Assembly: GCA_963669405.2 (NCBI GenBank)
Contig: CAXXHF010000002.1
Coordinates: 744,001 to 808,000, forward strand
Source of the DNA: Aureisphaera sp963669405
GTDB lineage: Bacteria; Bacteroidota; Bacteroidia; Flavobacteriales; Flavobacteriaceae
Direction of reading: 5' to 3'
DNA length: 64,000 nt
Translations under genes and position numbers: made by a program
The notes under the pieces: model-generated
Database searches by the model: none
Told to the model about the DNA's origin: nothing
Seen by the model: only the letters and a program-made list of their open reading frames with translations
Part shown: positions 7,581-16,633 of the stretch, piece after piece
How positions within the stretch are numbered: the stretch's first letter is position 1
Layout of the letters: each line of letters starts with the position of its first letter

Positions 7581-8654
7581 TTAGATTTTCACTTTAGGAT
7601 CCAACCATCCGTAAAGTACATCTACAATAATATTGATAATAATAAACAGCATGGCTATGATTAACACGGCTCCCATGATTACAGGAAGGTCCAAAGTGTT
7701 AAGCGCATCTACAATCTCTTTTCCCAAGCCATTCCATCCAAAAATATATTCTACAAACACGGCTCCTGCCAACATAGAGGCAAACCATCCTGATACGGCA
7801 GTTACTACAGGGTTCAATGCATTTTTTAGGGCATGCTTTTTTATAATGGTGAAAAAGGACAATCCTTTTGCCTTTGCAGTACGAATGTAATCCTGCGCCA
7901 ATACCTCGATTAAGGAGTTACGCATTAATTGACTAACTACTGCCAGGGGTCGTATTCCCATAACAATGGCTGGTAACAACAAATTTTTCCATTGTATATA
8001 ACTTCCTTCTCCAAAATCATCTACTTCATACCAACTACCCGTCATATTAAGATGGGTATATTCATGCAATACGTAACCAAATAACCAAGCAAAAACGATA
8101 GCACTGAAAAACGACGGAACACTCATCCCTAATGTACTGACCAATTGAATCATCTTATCAAGCCAACCATCTTTATGAACTACCGAAAGTATTCCCAAGC
8201 CTATTCCTAAAAAAATGGCAATAGATATGGCTGAAACAGCTAAAATAAAGGTATTGGGTAGTGTTTCTCTAATCACGCTACTTACGTTCTTTCCGTTTTT
8301 CTGAAAAGACTCTCGCAAATAGGGCCATTTTACCACCGTTTGTGTATTTCCTATAGAAAAAACCGGAGATGCCTGATACTTTCCTTTCCGTAAATAGGTG
8401 TAATCACCTTCTGTTTTACTGTGAAATGAGACAGGAGATAAATCATTCAAATAATAGAGATATTGTTTAAAGATAGGCTGATCAAATCCATATTTCTTTT
8501 TTACGACCGCCAATTGTTCCTCACTTTCATTTTGCCCCAACATCATTCGGGCAGGATCTCCCGGTAAAATATTGAACAAGAAAAAGATCACCGTTACTAC
8601 TCCAAACAATGTAAGCATGGCATACCCTATTTTTTGAAGTACGTATCTTATCAT
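7581..8654 (-). CDS. ABC transporter permease, DppB/OppB type
   Basis: 357 aa. The N-terminus (FLFNILPGDPARMMLGQNES) is typical of DppB/OppB-type permeases, followed by an inserted hydrophilic segment (about 70-125) common in Bacteroidota members, then the BPD_transp_1 core with the EAA-like loop around LAQDYIRTAKAKG (about residues 260-275) and an EYIFGWNGLG segment. Six membrane segments are seen. It would form the channel of a peptide/nickel-type importer with a second permease and ATPases. None of these partners is next to it: it is 1 nt from the DoxX gene and 20 nt from tpiA. Substrate unknown. Confidence 0.9.
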   Translation of the reverse strand: MIRYVLQKIGYAMLTLFGVVTVIFFLFNILPGDPARMMLGQNESEEQLAVVKKKYGFDQPIFKQYLYYLNDLSPVSFHSKTEGDYTYLRKGKYQASPVFSIGNTQTVVKWPYLRESFQKNGKNVSSVIRETLPNTFILAVSAISIAIFLGIGLGILSVVHKDGWLDKMIQLVSTLGMSVPSFFSAIVFAWLFGYVLHEYTHLNMTGSWYEVDDFGEGSYIQWKNLLLPAIVMGIRPLAVVSQLMRNSLIEVLAQDYIRTAKAKGLSFFTIIKKHALKNALNPVVTAVSGWFASMLAGAVFVEYIFGWNGLGKEIVDALNTLDLPVIMGAVLIIAMLFIIINIIVDVLYGWLDPKVKI

Positions 8655-8655
8655 T

Positions 8656-10368
8656 CTAGTTATTTATATCCTCCAAGGTGAGTACTTCGTACTCAAAATC
8701 TTCACCAAACAAACGCTTTGCATAGGCTTCTACTGTTTCTGTAAACCCTACTTCTGCACGACGTTCATTAACTGCTTCTGGATTGGCAATAGGCCAAATA
8801 AAGCTGTTTCCATCTATACTTTGTCCCTGTGTTCCATATAATTGTGGTTCTCCTTTACCCATAAGGTAACGATCTTCCATCATGGCAACCAATCGCATGG
8901 GCAACTCCCCTTTTTCTCCTGCTGCCTTCACTAATGGGAAGTACTTAGGTATCTCCCTGCTATGCTGTAACACATACCATGCGGCACTTTGCGTCTCTTC
9001 TCCTACCATCGATTTCCCGGGATATCCCTTTTCATCGAATATTTTAGCAACCAATTCCATGTTGGAATCGTCTATGGCCGACTGTCTGTCCCATAGTGTG
9101 TTCATGCTGTAATCGTCTTCTTTGAAACCAGCTTCTTTAGCCATTTGAGCGCGTTCCTCTTCTGAATCGGTTGACATCAACGCTCGATATCGTTGATCTA
9201 ATACAGAGATACTATCCAAGGTATGTTTTAAATTGAAGTCTAAATTGGGTATTGCTCCATCTAAAGTATTCAATTGCATATCCAAGGCATCGTTCCAATG
9301 TAGTTTCTGCATAATGGTTCCCTTTTGCCATTCTAAGATCCCCGGGTTACTTCGCACAATGGTCTTTAGGGTGGTCATATCACAGAAATAAAATTTGAAA
9401 TTCAGCTTATGTCTCTTTGCCAATGATTCAGTTTCTGGAGTACTGGAAGCAGAAAGTCCTATAACCTTATACCCTTTGCGTAGGGCATCATCGGTAACCG
9501 TTTTAATATTGCCATACCCCTCGTGTTCTGTATTGTCTAAATTGTAAGCAATGACCACCATAAGGTTTTCCTCGCCTAAAAACTCGAATGTAAAATCTTC
9601 CCCATCACGTTCCATAGAGAAATCATGGATAGGTGGTTCATAAGGCTCACGCAAAAATCTTGTTTCCACTCCAATTCGGGTTCCACCGTCTGGTTTGGGA
9701 TCTCTTCCCGTGGTGTTAGGAATAACCTCTTTTTTACCATTAATATCATATTCCCACAGGTATTCTATAATAGGTGGCGGTGCATCCTCCGGAACCGTCA
9801 TTCCTTCTTCAATATTGGCACCAATTTTATAGGGCCTAAAATCTTTTACTGGTAAATGCATGAGTACATGATACCCCAACCACATGCACAAAACCAAGGA
9901 AATGAACACTGTAAGGCTACGAGTAAATTTTGAAAAGAAAGGTTGTATGTGTTTTCTTCCGAAGAACAAAATCAAGATCAGTACCAACAATACTATATCT
10001 TTCCAGAAAGATTCCCAAGGCGTCAATTTTAAAGCATCGCCAAAACATCCGCAATCCGTCACCTTATTGAAATAGGCCGAGTAAAATGTAAGGAATGTGA
10101 AAAACACAATCATCCCAAGCAAACTATACAATGTGAATTTTTTGGCATAGCCAACTATGATCATGACCCCCAGAAGTACCTCGAAAATCACCACAAAGAT
10201 TGCAATCACCAACGAAAAGGGAACCAAAAATTCCAGGTTGAGCACCTCTGGAGCAAAATAATCCTGAAGCTTAAATGAAAACCCAACGGGGTCATTCAAT
10301 TTAATGAGCCCGCTAATAATAAATAGTATTCCAACAAAAATTCGGGTAATTCCAACAAGTATTCTCAT
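8656..10368 (-). CDS. DoxX-domain membrane protein (BT_3928 type) with thioredoxin-like part
   Basis: 570 aa. Residues 1-170 are a four- to five-helix DoxX/MauE-like membrane domain containing the vicinal motif DCGCFGD near residue 107, as in MauE and related redox membrane proteins. The remaining 400 residues are hydrophilic: a segment around GEENLMVVIAYNLDNTEHEG to TPETESLAKRHKLNFKFYFCD resembles a thioredoxin-like fold without a CxxC, and the C-terminus is family specific. Known only as a conserved Bacteroidota protein. It sits between DUF1599 and the ABC permease in a tightly packed operon. A role in envelope redox chemistry is inference. Confidence 0.8.
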   Translation of the reverse strand: MRILVGITRIFVGILFIISGLIKLNDPVGFSFKLQDYFAPEVLNLEFLVPFSLVIAIFVVIFEVLLGVMIIVGYAKKFTLYSLLGMIVFFTFLTFYSAYFNKVTDCGCFGDALKLTPWESFWKDIVLLVLILILFFGRKHIQPFFSKFTRSLTVFISLVLCMWLGYHVLMHLPVKDFRPYKIGANIEEGMTVPEDAPPPIIEYLWEYDINGKKEVIPNTTGRDPKPDGGTRIGVETRFLREPYEPPIHDFSMERDGEDFTFEFLGEENLMVVIAYNLDNTEHEGYGNIKTVTDDALRKGYKVIGLSASSTPETESLAKRHKLNFKFYFCDMTTLKTIVRSNPGILEWQKGTIMQKLHWNDALDMQLNTLDGAIPNLDFNLKHTLDSISVLDQRYRALMSTDSEEERAQMAKEAGFKEDDYSMNTLWDRQSAIDDSNMELVAKIFDEKGYPGKSMVGEETQSAAWYVLQHSREIPKYFPLVKAAGEKGELPMRLVAMMEDRYLMGKGEPQLYGTQGQSIDGNSFIWPIANPEAVNERRAEVGFTETVEAYAKRLFGEDFEYEVLTLEDINN

Positions 10369-10398
10369 AGTTGTAATGTATTGGTTTAATTGTTTTTG

Positions 10399-10944
10399 TT
10401 AGTCCATAGATTCGTTAAGATGGATCATAGCAAAAACACTGTAATTGATCATGTCTTGGTAGTTGGCGTCAATTCCTTCGCTCACCAACGTTTTCCCTTG
10501 GTTATCTTCTATCTGTTTTACGCGTAACAATTTCTGAAGAATGAGATCTGTCAGGCTACTTACACGCATATCTCTCCAAGCTTCTCCATAATCATGATTT
10601 TTATCCATCATCAATTGTTTAGTAACGGCTACTTGCTCATCATACAATTCCGTAGCCTTTTCCAAATCGAGATCAGGTTGTTCTACCACTCCCATTTTAA
10701 GCTGTATCAAAGCCATAATAGAATAATTGATGATTCCGATAAACTCGCTCAGCTCCCCTTCATTAACTTTCCGTATCTCATTCTGTTGAAGACTTCTAAT
10801 TCGTTGTGCTTTGATAAAAATCTGATCGGTAAGGGAAGGCAATCGAAGGATGCGCCAGGCACTTCCATAATCTTTCATTTTATTGATAAACAACGATCTG
10901 CATGTGTTTATGACATCATCGTACTGAATAGTGGTATTGGACAT
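10399..10944 (-). CDS. DUF1599 domain protein (tandem repeat)
   Basis: 181 aa made of two related halves: KDYGSAWRILRLPSLTDQI (about residues 24-42) and HDYGEAWRDMRVSSLTDLI (about 116-134), each followed by a basic helix (KAQRIRSLQ, KLLRVKQIE) and an I-NY-S segment. This doubled layout is characteristic of DUF1599, an all-alpha family of unknown function that resembles MazG-like NTP pyrophosphohydrolases; metal-binding acidic residues are hinted but not proven. It is the first gene of the operon, 30 nt before the DoxX gene, and is divergent from folP with 53 nt between starts. Confidence 0.85.
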   Translation of the reverse strand: MSNTTIQYDDVINTCRSLFINKMKDYGSAWRILRLPSLTDQIFIKAQRIRSLQQNEIRKVNEGELSEFIGIINYSIMALIQLKMGVVEQPDLDLEKATELYDEQVAVTKQLMMDKNHDYGEAWRDMRVSSLTDLILQKLLRVKQIEDNQGKTLVSEGIDANYQDMINYSVFAMIHLNESMD

Positions 10945-10997
10945 AAATATGTGTAAGAATTTGTGTAAATTTCGCTTAAATAAATCAATTTAAAAAA

Positions 10998-11831
10998 TTG
11001 TACACCCTCAATTGTAACGGCTCGCTAATAGACCTATCTACACCGAAGGTTATGGGTATTGTGAACGTAACCACAGACTCTTTTTATGAAGGAAGTAGGG
11101 CAACTGATATTTCCGAAGTCATTGCAAAAGCTTCCCACATGTTAGATGAAGGTGCCGCATTTTTAGATATTGGAGGGTATAGTACCCGCCCGGGATCACA
11201 AGAAGTATCTGAAGAGGAAGAGTTAAACCGGGTTGTTCCTGCCATAAAAGCAATTCATGAACGTTTTCCTGAGGCTATTATTTCAATAGATACCTTTCGG
11301 AGTGTTGTTGCCAAAAAAGCAATCGAAGCCGGTGCTTCTATGGTTAACGATATCTCTGGAGGTAAACTGGACCAAGAAATGCTCGCTACCGTGGCCTCCT
11401 TACAAGTACCTTATATTATGATGCACATGCGGGGGAATCCGCATACCATGATGGAAAATACGGTCTATGAAAGTTTAACTCATGACATCCTCTATTATTT
11501 TTCTGAAAGATTAGCGGCAGCTAGAAGCGCAGGAATAAATGACATCATTGTAGATCCAGGGTTTGGTTTTTCAAAAACCCTTGAACAGAACTTCGAACTG
11601 TTTAATGATCTCGAATCATTTCTCGATCTAGACACTCCTATTTTGGTTGGGGTTTCCCGAAAATCCATGATCTACAAAACATTGAAATCTTCTCCTGAAG
11701 AAGCCCTCAATGGGAGTACGGCACTACATGCCGTTGCCTTGCAAAAGGGAGCCTCTATTTTAAGAGTACATGATGTAAAAGAAGCCATAGAGTGCGTTAC
11801 CCTATTTGAAAACCTAAAACAACATTCTTGA
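10998..11831 (+). CDS. folP: dihydropteroate synthase
   Basis: 277 aa. It carries the two DHPS signatures: VMGIVNVTTDSFYEGS (about 18-33) and FLDIGGYSTRPGS (about 54-66), plus VNDISGG (about 114) and VDPGFGFSKT (about 187) and the C-terminal LRVHDV. It joins p-aminobenzoate to 6-hydroxymethyl-dihydropterin pyrophosphate. A stop precedes the homologous region and the only plausible start is the TTG at 10998, giving MYTLNCNGS. It is divergent from the DUF1599 gene and 42 nt upstream of cdaA, a pairing common in this phylum. Confidence 0.95.
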   Translation: MYTLNCNGSLIDLSTPKVMGIVNVTTDSFYEGSRATDISEVIAKASHMLDEGAAFLDIGGYSTRPGSQEVSEEEELNRVVPAIKAIHERFPEAIISIDTFRSVVAKKAIEAGASMVNDISGGKLDQEMLATVASLQVPYIMMHMRGNPHTMMENTVYESLTHDILYYFSERLAAARSAGINDIIVDPGFGFSKTLEQNFELFNDLESFLDLDTPILVGVSRKSMIYKTLKSSPEEALNGSTALHAVALQKGASILRVHDVKEAIECVTLFENLKQHS

Positions 11832-11873
11832 CATTTCAAAAATTAAGCTACTTTTACAAAAACCCTTTTTGAA

Positions 11874-12656
11874 TTGGAGTATTTTGATTTCCAAGAAATA
11901 CGAATTATAGATATTATTGACGTCGTTCTCGTTGCGGCCCTTATGTACTACTTGTACAAATTGGTAAAAGGAACGGTTGCTATTAATATTTTTGTTGGAA
12001 TTGTGATCGTTTATGGTATCTGGAGACTTACTGTTCTCATGGATATGCTACTACTAAGTAAAATACTTGGTGGTTTTCTGGGTGTTGGAATGGTAGCCTT
12101 GGTAGTAGTATTTCAACAAGAAATCAGGAAATTCCTGCTCATGGTAGGTTCTACTAATTTTTCAGCCCGAAAGCGTGTTTTGCAGCGTCTCAATCTTTTT
12201 TCCGCAGAAGAATCACAAACCAATATTCCTGCAATTATAGGGGCTTGCTCTAAGATGAGCAGAAGTTTTACAGGAGCCATCATTGTATTGAAACGTAACA
12301 ACAGTTTGGAATTTGTAAAGGCCACAGGCGATAAAATGAACGCTGAAGTAAACCAGCCCATTATTGAAAGTATTTTTTACAAAAACAGCCCTTTGCATGA
12401 TGGTGCCATCCTTATTGAGGAGAATCTCATCACTGCTACACGAGTTATACTACCCGTATCCAACGAAAAAACAATACCACAACGTTTTGGGTTGCGTCAT
12501 AGAGCAGCTCTAGGTATTACAGAGAAAAGTGATGCGGTATGTATTGTTGTTTCTGAAGAGAACGGACAGATTTCTTATCTAAAAGAAGGTGATTTCGTGC
12601 TGTTTGAGGGACTTGAAGAACTCCAAGAACTATTAGAAAAGGATCTCAGTTTATAG
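11874..12656 (+). CDS. cdaA: diadenylate cyclase CdaA
   Basis: 260 aa. Three N-terminal membrane helices (about residues 13-30, 36-56, 66-85) are followed by a DAC (DisA_N) domain with DGA at 176-178 and RHR at 208-210, the two motifs that bind and condense ATP. It makes cyclic di-AMP from two ATP at the membrane. The start is a TTG (11874), 42 nt after folP. No cdaR or glmM lies next to it, unlike in Firmicutes. The DUF3667 gene begins 3 nt after its stop and is probably coupled. Confidence 0.93.
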   Translation: MEYFDFQEIRIIDIIDVVLVAALMYYLYKLVKGTVAINIFVGIVIVYGIWRLTVLMDMLLLSKILGGFLGVGMVALVVVFQQEIRKFLLMVGSTNFSARKRVLQRLNLFSAEESQTNIPAIIGACSKMSRSFTGAIIVLKRNNSLEFVKATGDKMNAEVNQPIIESIFYKNSPLHDGAILIEENLITATRVILPVSNEKTIPQRFGLRHRAALGITEKSDAVCIVVSEENGQISYLKEGDFVLFEGLEELQELLEKDLSL

Positions 12657-12659
12657 GGT

Positions 12660-13481
12660 ATGAATTGCAAAAACTGTTCTTCTCCTCTAGAAACACACAT
12701 CAATTTTTGCTCAAATTGTGGTGCCAAAGTCATCCGTAATAGGCTTAATTTTAAAAACCTGTGGGTGGATGCTAGGGAACAGTTTCTAAATTACGACAAC
12801 AAACTACTTAAAACCTTCCTAACCCTTTTTAGAAAGCCTGAAGACGTAATTGGGTCTTATATTACGGGCACCCGTAAGAAGTATGTAAATGTGTTGAGCT
12901 ATTTTGCCATTGCCCTAACACTTTCTGGATTTCAACTATTTATTTTGCGAAAGTTTTTTCCAGAATCCATGGATCTCAATTTTATTACTACCAATGAATC
13001 CCAAAACATAACAGATATAGATTGGGCTTTTGATTACTACAGTATTTTTGCATTCATCAACCTACCTATGTATGCGTTGATAGGAAAGCTTACATTTCTC
13101 GGGCTTAAAAAATTCAACTATACTGAACATCTGGTAATTACCACCTATGCTATAGCGCAATTTTCAATCACCAATTTATTCATAACAACACCAGCTGCCA
13201 TGTTGGGTGGCAATTTTTTCGTCATAGCTAATATTATGAACCTATTAGTCATGATATACGTGGCTTATATATACAAAAAACTATATCCCCTTACCATAGG
13301 GCAAATTATCCTTAGAACGCTACTCTTTTTGGCCATAATAGTAGTCATTTTAATTTTGGTTGGAATTGTTCAATTTGCCTTTCTATACTTTTCAGGAGAT
13401 TTAGAGGAAATGATCCGAGCCGAAAGGGAGAAAAAAGCTATTTCTTATATAGCTTCCTCAATCATAAACTGGACTTCGTAA
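12660..13481 (+). CDS. DUF3667 membrane protein with zinc ribbon
   Basis: 273 aa. The N-terminus has two CxxC pairs (CKNC at 3-6 and CSNC at 17-20) forming a small zinc ribbon, then an amphipathic segment with the DUF3667-type LLKTFLTLFRKPEDVIGSYI (about 44-63), and about five membrane helices. The family has no known function and is widespread in Bacteroidota. Only 3 nt separate it from cdaA, which makes a functional link to c-di-AMP worth considering, but that is inference. Its 3' end overlaps the convergent ABC exporter gene by 37 nt. Confidence 0.85.
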   Translation: MNCKNCSSPLETHINFCSNCGAKVIRNRLNFKNLWVDAREQFLNYDNKLLKTFLTLFRKPEDVIGSYITGTRKKYVNVLSYFAIALTLSGFQLFILRKFFPESMDLNFITTNESQNITDIDWAFDYYSIFAFINLPMYALIGKLTFLGLKKFNYTEHLVITTYAIAQFSITNLFITTPAAMLGGNFFVIANIMNLLVMIYVAYIYKKLYPLTIGQIILRTLLFLAIIVVILILVGIVQFAFLYFSGDLEEMIRAEREKKAISYIASSIINWTS

Positions 13482-15226
13482 AGGTTTTTGTAGAATCCGT
13501 TTTCATTTTGTAGCAGCTCTTTGTGCGTTCCCCTTTCCACAATTTTTCCTTGATCCATCACCAAAATCAGATCGGCTTTCTTTATGGTGGCCAATCTATG
13601 GGCAATTACAATAGAAGTCCTTCCTTGTGTAATCTTATCGGTGGCATTCTGAATCAATTCTTCAGAATACGTATCTACAGATGAAGTGGCCTCATCTAAT
13701 ACCAAAACACTGGGTTTGCTCACATAAGCCCGTAAAAAGGCTATGAGCTGTCGCTGACCCGAAGAGAGCATACTTCCTCTTTCTTTTACATTATAGTTGT
13801 ATCCATCAGGAAGGGAAGAAATAAATTTATGCACCCCAATTTCTTTGGCGGCGGCAATTACTTCTGCTTCCGTTATGGAAGTATCTCCCAAGGTAATATT
13901 ATTGAAGATGGTATCAGCAAATAGAAATACATCTTGCAATACAACTGCAATGTGGTCTCGAAGTGATTTTAACGTATAATCTTCTATAGAAACACCATCG
14001 ATGGTGATTTCCCCAGCATTGATTTCATAAAAACGAGACAATAAATTGATGATGGTAGATTTTCCAGCTCCAGTAGCTCCCACCAATGCAATGGTTTGTC
14101 CAGGTGAAACTGAAAAGGTAATTCCTCTAATAACCTCTTCGTCTTCATTATACCCAAATCGAACCTCTTTAAAATCGATATGACCGTTTACTTGATTCAA
14201 AGCTATAGTCCCTTCATCAGAAATATGGGATTTGGTATCCAAAATAGAAAACACCCTATTGGCTGCTACCATCCCCATTTGTAGTGTATTGAATTTGTCT
14301 GCTATCTGTCGCAATGGACGAAACAACATTTGGGTAAGTTGAATAAAAGCTGTGATAAGTCCTAAGGTAATAGCGCCACTACCTGCAAATTCTTCGGGCA
14401 TGGCCTTTAATCCACCATACCAAACTAGAAGACCAATAGCAATGGAACCAGACATTTCAGCAATGGGAAAGAAAATGGAATTGTACCATACGGTTTTAAT
14501 CCAAGCCTTTCTATGTTTTTTATTGATCTCTTTAAAGGTTTGAAATTCAACCGCTTCCTTAGCAAATACTTGTACGATCTTCATTCCAGATATTCGTTCC
14601 TGTACAAAAGAATTGAGATTGGCTACCTGAGCTCTTACCTCTTCGAATGCACCCTTCATAGCACGCTGAAAAACACGGGTTGCATATACAAGAAATGGCA
14701 TAATACCAAAAGTAATAAGTGCCAGTTTCCAACTCATAGCAAGCATAAAACCAGCAACCACAAGCATCTTCAACAAATCGCTCACAATCATGAACAAACC
14801 CTGACTGAAAATGCTGGAAATAGTTTCTATATCATTTACAGCACGTGTTGTGAGTCTTCCCACAGCACTCTTGTCATAGTATTTCATCTTAAAACTCAAC
14901 ATTAATTTGAAGAGTTTTATCCGAATATCCTTGATAACGTGTTGCCCAAGCCAATTCGCATAAAATATAAAGGAGAACTGAAAAATTACCTCAGTTAGCA
15001 ATATGGCTCCCATGAGGGTAATGTAAAACACCAACCCATCCCAATCTTTTGGTAAGATGGCCAAATCGATAGCATCCTTTAACAAAATAGGACTCAATGC
15101 GCCTAACAATGCCATAGCCATAGCTGCAAAAGCCACAAAATAAAAAGTAAAGCGATACTTACGGGTGTATCCCATAAGTCGTCTAAATAATTTGAAATCG
15201 AACGCTTTTCCTTTTGCGTCTGCCAT
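13445..15226 (-). CDS. ABC exporter (MsbA-like), fused permease-ATPase
   Basis: 593 aa half-transporter. Six membrane helices occupy about residues 15-310, then a nucleotide-binding domain with Walker A GATGAGKST (about 383-391), signature LSSGQRQ (about 488) and Walker B VLVLDEATSSVD (about 510), and an H-loop in IVIAHRL. Homodimers of this type export lipids, lipid A core or drugs; MsbA-like lipid A export is plausible but the substrate is not determined by sequence. It lies 7 nt downstream of truA and overlaps the convergent DUF3667 gene by 37 nt. Confidence 0.9.
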   Translation of the reverse strand: MADAKGKAFDFKLFRRLMGYTRKYRFTFYFVAFAAMAMALLGALSPILLKDAIDLAILPKDWDGLVFYITLMGAILLTEVIFQFSFIFYANWLGQHVIKDIRIKLFKLMLSFKMKYYDKSAVGRLTTRAVNDIETISSIFSQGLFMIVSDLLKMLVVAGFMLAMSWKLALITFGIMPFLVYATRVFQRAMKGAFEEVRAQVANLNSFVQERISGMKIVQVFAKEAVEFQTFKEINKKHRKAWIKTVWYNSIFFPIAEMSGSIAIGLLVWYGGLKAMPEEFAGSGAITLGLITAFIQLTQMLFRPLRQIADKFNTLQMGMVAANRVFSILDTKSHISDEGTIALNQVNGHIDFKEVRFGYNEDEEVIRGITFSVSPGQTIALVGATGAGKSTIINLLSRFYEINAGEITIDGVSIEDYTLKSLRDHIAVVLQDVFLFADTIFNNITLGDTSITEAEVIAAAKEIGVHKFISSLPDGYNYNVKERGSMLSSGQRQLIAFLRAYVSKPSVLVLDEATSSVDTYSEELIQNATDKITQGRTSIVIAHRLATIKKADLILVMDQGKIVERGTHKELLQNENGFYKNLYEVQFMIEEAI

Positions 15227-15233
15227 AGTTTAA

Positions 15234-15977
15234 TTACAATTTAATAGTATTTGGATATTGCACCTTGGTAAGGTACAATCCATGTGCTGGTGCAGATGCT
15301 CCTGCCTTCCCTCTATCCTTACTCTTTATTACATCATGAAGAGAGTCTAAGGTCATCTTACCATATCCAACCTCCAATAGTGTTCCAACAATAGCACGGA
15401 CCATATTCCGAAGGAATCGATCGGCACTAATAGTGAAAATGAATTGATGGTCTTCTTTTTCCCAGTAAGCCGATTTAATATCACAATGATACGTCTTTAC
15501 ATCGGTTTTTGTTCTGGAAAAGCATTGAAAATCCTGATAGTCCAATAAGACCTTTGCGGCCTCATTCATGAGTTCCATATTGGGCTTTTGATGTACCAAA
15601 TATGCAAAGCCTTCCAAAAATGGATTCTTTTGTAGAGCAAGGTGGTATTTATATTCCCGCTCAGTAGCATTGAACCGGGCGTGGGCATCTTCCTTAACTG
15701 GAAAAATATCCTGTATGGAAATATCTTTGGGAAGAAAGGAGTTTAATCTAAACTTAAAATCTTCCAAATCTTCAAGGGACACAGCATCAAAATGTGCAAA
15801 CAGTTGTTTTGCATGCACACCTGTATCCGTCCTACCTGCTCCTGTTACTTTTATTTCAGAACGTAATAACGTAGAGATCGCTTTCTCCAACACCTGCTGT
15901 ACACTTATAGCATCGGGTTGGATTTGCCATCCATGATAGTTCTTTCCGTTGTATGATAGTTCAATAAAATACCGCAA
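15234..15977 (-). CDS. truA: tRNA pseudouridine(38-40) synthase TruA
   Basis: 247 aa. The catalytic Asp is in GRTDTGVHA (about residues 49-57), and the C-terminal RFLRNMVRAIVGTLLEVG segment is typical of TruA. It converts uridines 38-40 in the anticodon arm of many tRNAs. It is the first gene of a two-gene minus unit with the ABC exporter 7 nt downstream, and is divergent from the phosphodiesterase gene. Confidence 0.95.
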   Translation of the reverse strand: MRYFIELSYNGKNYHGWQIQPDAISVQQVLEKAISTLLRSEIKVTGAGRTDTGVHAKQLFAHFDAVSLEDLEDFKFRLNSFLPKDISIQDIFPVKEDAHARFNATEREYKYHLALQKNPFLEGFAYLVHQKPNMELMNEAAKVLLDYQDFQCFSRTKTDVKTYHCDIKSAYWEKEDHQFIFTISADRFLRNMVRAIVGTLLEVGYGKMTLDSLHDVIKSKDRGKAGASAPAHGLYLTKVQYPNTIKL

Positions 15978-16052
15978 GGGAGTACTTTCAAAATTTCAGT
16001 AAAAATACAAAATACACCTTCGGTCTAAAGGTTAATCCTTTCTTAAATAAAT

Positions 16053-16060
16053 TACATTTG
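16053..16060 (+). promoter_or_regulatory. TAnnTTTG promoter box before the phosphodiesterase gene
   Basis: TACATTTG, a full match to the -7 element, ends 11 nt before the ATG at 16072, so the transcript would have a leader of only a few bases. Confidence 0.5.
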
Positions 16061-16071
16061 CAAAAGCTCAC

Positions 16072-16572
16072 ATGATCATTATGACTAAGATTCTTCTTTT
16101 AAGTGACACCCACAGTTATATAGATTCTAACATCCTGAAGTATGTTTCTCAGGCTGATGAAGTTTGGCATGCTGGAGATATTGGGGATTTAAAAGTTACT
16201 GACACCCTTAAAAAATTAAAACCATTACGGGCTGTCTATGGCAACATTGACGATGCTAAAGCGAGAGCCGAGTTTCCTTTAGACAATCGCTTTATGTGTG
16301 AAGATGTAGAGGTATGGATAACGCACATTGGGGGTTACCCCGGAAGATACCATGCTAGGATCCGGGAACAAATTAAACAACACCCACCCCGAATTTTCAT
16401 TACGGGACATTCTCATATTTTAAAGGTAATGCCAGACCCCAAACTGCATTTATTACACATGAACCCCGGGGCCATTGGTAAACATGGTTTTCAGAAAGTA
16501 CGAACCATGTTACGTTTTGAAATAGATGGAAAAGAAATTAAGAACTTAGAAGTAATTGAATTTAAAAGATAA
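16072..16572 (+). CDS. YfcE/MJ0936-type metallophosphoesterase
   Basis: 166 aa; ATG at 16072, with another ATG at 16081 giving MTKILLLSDTHSY. It has the calcineurin-like metal set: LSDTH (first Asp and His), HAGDIGD (second Asp), YGNIDD (Asn), THIGG (His), and TGHSH (final His pair). Small single-domain members of this family hydrolyse phosphodiesters with Mn or Ni in the cytoplasm; the natural substrate is unclear. It has its own promoter box and a strong downstream terminator, so it is monocistronic. Confidence 0.9.
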   Translation: MIIMTKILLLSDTHSYIDSNILKYVSQADEVWHAGDIGDLKVTDTLKKLKPLRAVYGNIDDAKARAEFPLDNRFMCEDVEVWITHIGGYPGRYHARIREQIKQHPPRIFITGHSHILKVMPDPKLHLLHMNPGAIGKHGFQKVRTMLRFEIDGKEIKNLEVIEFKR

Positions 16573-16575
16573 ATA

Positions 16576-16607
16576 AAACCCCCGAAGCTGGCATACTTCG
16601 GGGGTTT
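16576..16607. terminator. bidirectional terminator between convergent genes
   Basis: AAACCCCCGAAG (16576-16587) pairs perfectly with CTTCGGGGGTTT (16596-16607), loop of 8 nt. It serves the phosphodiesterase gene and the convergent DUF4293 gene. Confidence 0.85.
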
Positions 16608-16633
16608 CGCACTAATAATACTAAGCAATAGTT

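Noticed and set aside
10981..10998. Frameshift or lost start at folP because no ATG is present
   Set aside because: A TTG at the expected place gives a normal family start, and TTG starts are common in this window.
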